64,000 nt of DNA from Photobacterium sp. CCB-ST2H9 (GTDB lineage Bacteria; Pseudomonadota; Gammaproteobacteria; Enterobacterales; Vibrionaceae). Of this stretch, positions 60,900 through 64,000 are shown piece by piece. The first letter of the stretch is position 1, and each line of letters starts with the position of its first letter. The notes below the pieces were generated by a model. That model worked only from the letters and a program-made list of their open reading frames with translations, was not told the origin of the DNA and made no database searches. A program made the translations under genes and the position numbers. The stretch lies in contig NZ_CP100427.1 in NCBI RefSeq assembly GCF_023151555.2, positions 1-64,000 of the forward strand. The letters are read 5' to 3'.

Positions 60900-62152
60900 C
60901 ATCGTATCATTGGGATGTCCGCCCACTTTGTTGTGTACTGCGGCGAAAGCATTTCTCGCCGCATTTCCCACTTTTGCTCGATACCCTGCGCAGCCAGAAA
61001 CATGGAATGGCTCCCGTATTTCTGGTTGATACAGTCAAACACCTTCATCAACGCAGGATTTGGCGGTGATTCGTTGAAAAAGTCACCCTGGGCGTGCTTC
61101 GCGCTTACCAAGGCAATAAACCCCACTCCAAGCTTGTAATATCGGACGCCTTCGACAAATAGCGAATTCACAAGACCAGAGACCGCTTTGGTAATCACCG
61201 TTGTATCGTCAGTTGGGTAAGCAAAACGGTGAACCTGCTTAAACCCCACTGGCCTCTCGTCATAAGGAGAATTCGATGCGAACACCATCATCACCTGCAC
61301 CAGCGAACCCTGCCGCCTGAGTTTGGCAGCTGCAGTACCTGCATGCTTACAGAGCGCCTGAGACAGTGAGTCAGGGTCCGTAATTCGCTCACCGACACTC
61401 CGCGTTGAGAATATCTGTTTCTTATCTGCACGGGCCTCATCCCAGAATTTGCATCGTTCGCCGTTGAGTTCTCGGACTGTCCTTTCAATCTCAACGCTGA
61501 ACTCTTTTCGTGCAATTCCTGGCTTCATCCGCGAAAGCTGCAGTGCTGTATCTATGCCCATGAACTGCAGTCGTTTAGAGATACGGGAGCCTATCCCCCA
61601 GACATCAGCCGTTTTCATTTGTCCCAGTATCCCGGTTCTCTGTTGCTCGTTGTCGATAACACAAACACCGTGGTAGCCCTCAACCTTCTTGGCTGCATGG
61701 TTCGCCACCTTTGATAGCGTCAGCGTGGGACCGATGCCGACACATACAGGCAATCGACATTCTTTCCAGACTGCTTTCCGAATGGCCATAGCATGAAGGG
61801 ACAGATCCGGAATCGCATGGTGGCACCGCTCAAACGACAGGAAAGACTCGTCAATTGAATAGACATGTTGTTCCGGAGCGAACCGACCAATGACCTGCAT
61901 CATCTTTGCCGACAAGTCTCCGTATAACTCATAGTTGGAGGAACAGGCAATCACGCCCCGAGCCTCACACATAGCCCGCATTTCAAAGTAGGCTTTAAAC
62001 TTCTCAACGCCGGCGTTCTTCGCTTGCCGGTTCGCCGCAACAACACAGCCGTCATTGTTGCTCAGTACCACCATGGGTTTACCGCGCCAGTCTGGCCGGA
62101 ACACTTGCTCTGCAGAGCAATAGAACGAGTTGGCATCCACCAGCGCAAACAT
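60896..62152 (-). CDS. umuC: UmuC-like DNA polymerase V subunit
   Basis: 418 residues, close to E. coli UmuC (422). Y-family catalytic residues D6 (FALVDANSFYCSAEQVF), D101 and E102 (VYSIDESFLSFE) are present; the LPVCVGIGPTLTLSKVANHAAKK block and little-finger region are intact. With UmuD it forms translesion polymerase V. It follows umuD by 1 bp and shares its LexA-controlled promoter. Mobile umuDC pairs help damaged plasmids or phages replicate. Confidence 0.93.
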   Translation of the reverse strand: MFALVDANSFYCSAEQVFRPDWRGKPMVVLSNNDGCVVAANRQAKNAGVEKFKAYFEMRAMCEARGVIACSSNYELYGDLSAKMMQVIGRFAPEQHVYSIDESFLSFERCHHAIPDLSLHAMAIRKAVWKECRLPVCVGIGPTLTLSKVANHAAKKVEGYHGVCVIDNEQQRTGILGQMKTADVWGIGSRISKRLQFMGIDTALQLSRMKPGIARKEFSVEIERTVRELNGERCKFWDEARADKKQIFSTRSVGERITDPDSLSQALCKHAGTAAAKLRRQGSLVQVMMVFASNSPYDERPVGFKQVHRFAYPTDDTTVITKAVSGLVNSLFVEGVRYYKLGVGFIALVSAKHAQGDFFNESPPNPALMKVFDCINQKYGSHSMFLAAQGIEQKWEMRREMLSPQYTTKWADIPMIRC

Positions 62153-62153
62153 T

Positions 62154-62561
62154 TTAACCTTCCATCAACAAGCGGCTTGGCCGGTGACAACGAATAGAAC
62201 GCACCACCACCCCTTCCACCGAAAACTGATCAACAGAAGAAATCCATACCGGATGAAACCCCGGCGCGGCAGAAAGTAACCGCCGTTGCTTCATGTCCAG
62301 CAGTTTACAGACAAATTCGCCGTTCAGGTTCGCCACCACCACATCCATGTTCTGTACCTGGACATGCCGATCAACGATGAGGATGTCACCATCGTAGATA
62401 CCGACATTTTCCATACTCCTGCCATGTGCCCGACCAATAAAGGTGGCGCTGGGGTGCTCCACCAGCAATTCATCTAAGCTCAAAGGAAGCTGGTGGTATT
62501 CCGCTGCCGGACTTTCAAAGCCGGTGATGCCGGCACTCGCGATTAATGGGATAACATTCAT
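62154..62561 (-). CDS. umuD: UmuD-like SOS mutagenesis protein
   Basis: 135 residues. Catalytic Ser49 (GRSM) and Lys86 (VCKLL) dyad of the LexA/UmuD peptidase family. The normal Cys-Gly cleavage site is replaced: the aligned position is T13-G14 in GITGFESPAAEY, with A10-G11 (SAG) as a likely alternative. The N-terminal part before the site is about ten residues shorter than in E. coli UmuD. After RecA-stimulated self-cleavage the protein activates UmuC. LexA box directly upstream. Confidence 0.9.
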   Translation of the reverse strand: MNVIPLIASAGITGFESPAAEYHQLPLSLDELLVEHPSATFIGRAHGRSMENVGIYDGDILIVDRHVQVQNMDVVVANLNGEFVCKLLDMKQRRLLSAAPGFHPVWISSVDQFSVEGVVVRSIRCHRPSRLLMEG

Positions 62562-62569
62562 ATCGGTAA

Positions 62570-62589
62570 TACTGTTTAAATATACAGTA
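62570..62589 (-). promoter_or_regulatory. LexA (SOS) box of umuDC
   Basis: TACTGTTTAAATATACAGTA: CTGT-N8-ACAG, the full enterobacterial-type SOS operator, 8 bp upstream of the umuD start codon. Confidence 0.92.
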
Positions 62590-62642
62590 TCATTTTCAGC
62601 AACGCAGGGCGAAAAATCAAGTTGTAATAGGAGGCGCGGCCG

Positions 62643-62674
62643 CTTGTTTCATCTTTAGATAAAGATGAAACAAG
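62643..62674. repeat. perfect 14-bp inverted repeat, AGAT loop
   Basis: CTTGTTTCATCTTT AGAT AAAGATGAAACAAG, upstream of umuDC. Either a transcript hairpin ending a minus-strand unit, or a site-specific recombination/protein-binding site. GCGGCCGC directly precedes it. The remaining DNA to 62820 has only a shorter palindrome. Confidence 0.6.
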
Positions 62675-62730
62675 GGCTTTCATCTATGTCACTGATTTTT
62701 AATGTATTGAATAATTTTGGTGAATCTTAC

Positions 62731-62744
62731 TGCATACGTATGCA
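62731..62744. repeat. palindrome TGCATACGTATGCA
   Basis: Perfect 14-bp palindrome in AT-rich noncoding DNA between umuDC and the plus-strand gene at 62930; possibly an operator. Confidence 0.4.
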
Positions 62745-62820
62745 ACTAATTTTTTTCGGATATTCGGAAAAGAGTATGTATTGAGATATAAATCACATTA
62801 AATATTTCGATGAAATCTTG

Positions 62821-62848
62821 ATACTGTATGACAGGTGTCATACAGTAT
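62821..62848. promoter_or_regulatory. perfect inverted repeat with 13-bp arms
   Basis: ATACTGTATGACA GG TGTCATACAGTAT. The outer CTGT...ACAG halves look LexA-like but are 14 bp apart rather than 8, so a different repressor is more likely. It lies 82 bp upstream of the ATG at 62930. Confidence 0.55.
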
Positions 62849-62929
62849 ATTCAAAGGTTAAGGCATAGGGTGTTAACCAAACCAGAGAGCCGAAGCGCAG
62901 AAGCGGGTGAGGCGAATGGAAATCTAATC

Positions 62930-63169
62930 ATGTCAAATACATTAATTATCAAATCACGTAAAACTGGCGAGACTTTTGAATTTTGGATGCCTAGCAAGGG
63001 CGGTTATATCCGCCTAGAATCCGAAGGCAAAGAAGGCGTGTTAGGTCGTCAGATCTGCAAGGGTGGCGGCTTCATGGGAAGCACACTAGAAGCGACTCCA
63101 GAGACATTTAAAAATGTATGTAGGAACTGGTATCGTGCGTACATGAAAGAACAAAATTCATACGAATAA
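62930..63169 (+). CDS. hypothetical small protein
   Basis: 79 residues from ATG 62930 (MSNTLIIKSRKTGETFEFWM). Compact beta-rich start and a helical end (ATPETFKNVCRNWYRAYMKEQ). No family recognised. An upstream in-frame ATG at 62828 lies inside the 13-bp-arm palindrome and is probably not used. Followed by a terminator. Confidence 0.6.
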   Translation: MSNTLIIKSRKTGETFEFWMPSKGGYIRLESEGKEGVLGRQICKGGGFMGSTLEATPETFKNVCRNWYRAYMKEQNSYE

Positions 63170-63177
63170 AAATCAGC

Positions 63178-63202
63178 AAAGCCCGTCCGTACGGGCTTTC
63201 AT
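63178..63202 (+). terminator. Rho-independent terminator
   Basis: AAAGCCCGT/ACGGGCTTT stem with a 4-nt loop and a short T tract; ends the transcript of the gene at 62930. Confidence 0.7.
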
Positions 63203-63218
63203 TCGTTTAGGAGTAAAT

Positions 63219-63566
63219 ATGACAAAACTATCACGCAATCCATCGTTTACCCCATCACCAAAACTTAGGTTTAATTTGGAATCGCGCTCTGAGGGAACAA
63301 CAGAGCGATTAAATCAGATTTGGGATCGCTATGAGTATCTACAAATGCAATCAGGAATTCATTTAGAGCCAGCAGAAAAACAAGTGCTGCTGAACGTTCT
63401 TTCAGGTTCTTTTATTGAGCCATCATTCATTGAGCATCTAGCGCATGAGATCATTGACTCAGATGATTACCTAGCTGGTACTGATGCAGCAAAAACACTC
63501 TATGAAAAAACCAAAAATTCCAGTTATGCAGAATTATTAGCGACTATTGAACGACTTGGATTCTGA
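63219..63566 (+). CDS. hypothetical protein
   Basis: 115 residues, mostly helical, basic N-terminus (MTKLSRNPSFTPSPKLRFN), acidic helical rest (AEKQVLLNVLSGSFIEPSFIEHLAHEIIDSDD). Unrecognised; the last part ATIERLGF precedes a TGA after which the same frame stays open for 36 further codons. AGGAG lies 8 bp upstream of the start. Confidence 0.55.
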   Translation: MTKLSRNPSFTPSPKLRFNLESRSEGTTERLNQIWDRYEYLQMQSGIHLEPAEKQVLLNVLSGSFIEPSFIEHLAHEIIDSDDYLAGTDAAKTLYEKTKNSSYAELLATIERLGF

Positions 63567-63677
63567 TCTATTGAATTCAACAAAGACAGATTTCATTTAG
63601 TGCGCGGGGCTCTGCCTGAGCAAGAAACCGAATTACGAGCCTTTATACTTGAAAGGTTCTACAAATCTGCCAGTTAG
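63567..63677 (+). pseudogene. in-frame coding-like extension after TGA
   Basis: The frame of the gene at 63219 continues through TGA 63564-63566 for 36 sense codons (…FHLVRGALPEQETELRAFI…) to TAG 63675-63677. The sequence is protein-like. It may be a remnant of a longer gene, part of another gene fused by mutation, or a product of stop-codon readthrough. No start codon or ribosome site of its own is obvious. Confidence 0.3.
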
Positions 63678-63718
63678 AGGCGTGACCTGAATCACGCTGG
63701 TGGAAAGATAGTCAAATT

Positions 63719-63730
63719 GACAGCGCTGTC
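63719..63730. promoter_or_regulatory. palindrome GACAGCGCTGTC
   Basis: Perfect 12-bp palindrome ~135 bp before the last gene. A second small inverted repeat GCGTGA-N6-TCACGC lies 20-40 bp upstream of it. Possible operator; the rest of the gap 63678-63865 shows nothing further. Confidence 0.35.
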
Positions 63731-63865
63731 CTGCAATTCCACAGCCAGCACTGTCGATTTACAATCTGCTTAATTCTCATTCAAAATGTTATTTTATTGC
63801 CTTGTTTTCTCTTGGTTTTCCCTGGCTTTGTGATGTTTCAGGGGATGGCAACCAAGTAAGAGGTG

Positions 63866-64000
63866 ATGAATATGAGCTATGAGTTGATTGAGTCACGCAG
63901 ACTGTCATTGGAGGACCTACACAGGGTTCTCACCCCGGACAGCGCAAAGTGGAAAATCGGAAGTGAAGCCAATATTTACGGGGTTGATGGTGCACCGCTC
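63866..64000 (+). CDS. hypothetical protein, partial (runs off window)
   Basis: 45 codons visible from ATG 63866 (MNMSYELIESRRLSLEDLHR); an alternative ATG at 63872. AGAGG lies 5-8 bp upstream. Not enough sequence to assign; the segment SRRLSLEDLHRVLTP looks like an N-terminal helix. Confidence 0.55.
   Translation, partial: MNMSYELIESRRLSLEDLHRVLTPDSAKWKIGSEANIYGVDGAPL

Noticed and set aside
62643..62674. Protelomerase (N15-like telomere) site
   Set aside because: The 14-bp arms with a non-palindromic 4-nt centre are too short and asymmetric, and no protelomerase gene is seen.
1..64000. Insertion sequences or transposases
   Set aside because: No DDE/DEDD transposase or terminal repeat pair was seen in the window.

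Overview
The window is a 64 kb piece of a large temperate phage-plasmid, or a plasmid carrying a near-complete phage, from a gammaproteobacterium. A marine or Vibrio-like host is possible but I cannot name it. The phage part shows as a contractile-tail (myovirus) morphogenesis set: portal, probable prohead protease, major capsid protein, tail sheath and tube, baseplate, spike, tape measure and tail fibre. The plasmid part shows as a ParM/ParR-type partition pair, an iteron-controlled RepA origin with DnaA box and GATC repeats, and a second replication-like gene with its own antisense RNA. Several genes recall phage P1 (DarA-like and DarB-like antirestriction proteins, a Ref-like nuclease, a LydA-like holin), but the tail genes and partition system are not P1's. 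Most genes lie on the minus strand in tightly overlapping operons.

Layout. 1-2.2 kb: partition genes and a small HTH gene cut by the window edge. 2.6-10.4 kb: small early/maintenance genes on the minus strand (RdgC, oligoribonuclease-like exonuclease, two HU/IHF-like proteins, VRR-NUC nuclease, coiled-coil protein). 10.9-12.5 kb: a putative Rep gene, a FinO/ProQ-type RNA chaperone, and a ~85 nt antisense RNA over the Rep leader. 12.6-15.3 kb: prohead protease and portal. 15.7-22.8 kb, plus strand: a 2194-residue methyltransferase-helicase fusion like P1 DarB, more GC-rich than its surroundings, preceded by a terminator hairpin. 22.9-24.7 kb: DUF4236 protein, wHTH protein, glycosyltransferase 25 and a small gene. 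24.7-26.1 kb: RepA and the iteron origin. 26.2-27.5 kb: an AT-rich gene for a secreted cysteine-rich protein resembling aerolysin/ETX-MTX2 pore-forming toxins. 27.5-31.7 kb: DarA-like internal proteins and a lysis cassette. 31.8-49.7 kb: tail fibre, baseplate, tape measure, tube, sheath and capsid. 49.9-57.2 kb: holin, lysozyme, PAAR tip, spike, hub and neck-like genes. 57.4-60.9 kb: Ref-like nuclease and small regulators. 60.9-62.6 kb: umuDC under a LexA box. 62.6-64 kb: palindrome-rich DNA and three small genes, the last running off the end.

Three system-level signals stand out. (1) A short motif, TTCCTAACA (complement TGTTAGGAA), recurs about twenty times, almost always at operon boundaries or directly before start codons, and three times its TAA is the stop codon of the preceding gene; it looks like a phage-specific promoter, processing site or operator. 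(2) A Rep gene, an antisense RNA whose loop carries TTGGCG, and a FinO/ProQ chaperone sit in one locus, suggesting chaperone-assisted antisense copy control beside an independent iteron replicon. (3) The gene before the tape measure ends in CTT TGA C, the same slippery core as the bacterial RF2 +1 frameshift site, and a protein-like 48-codon extension is open in the +1 frame.
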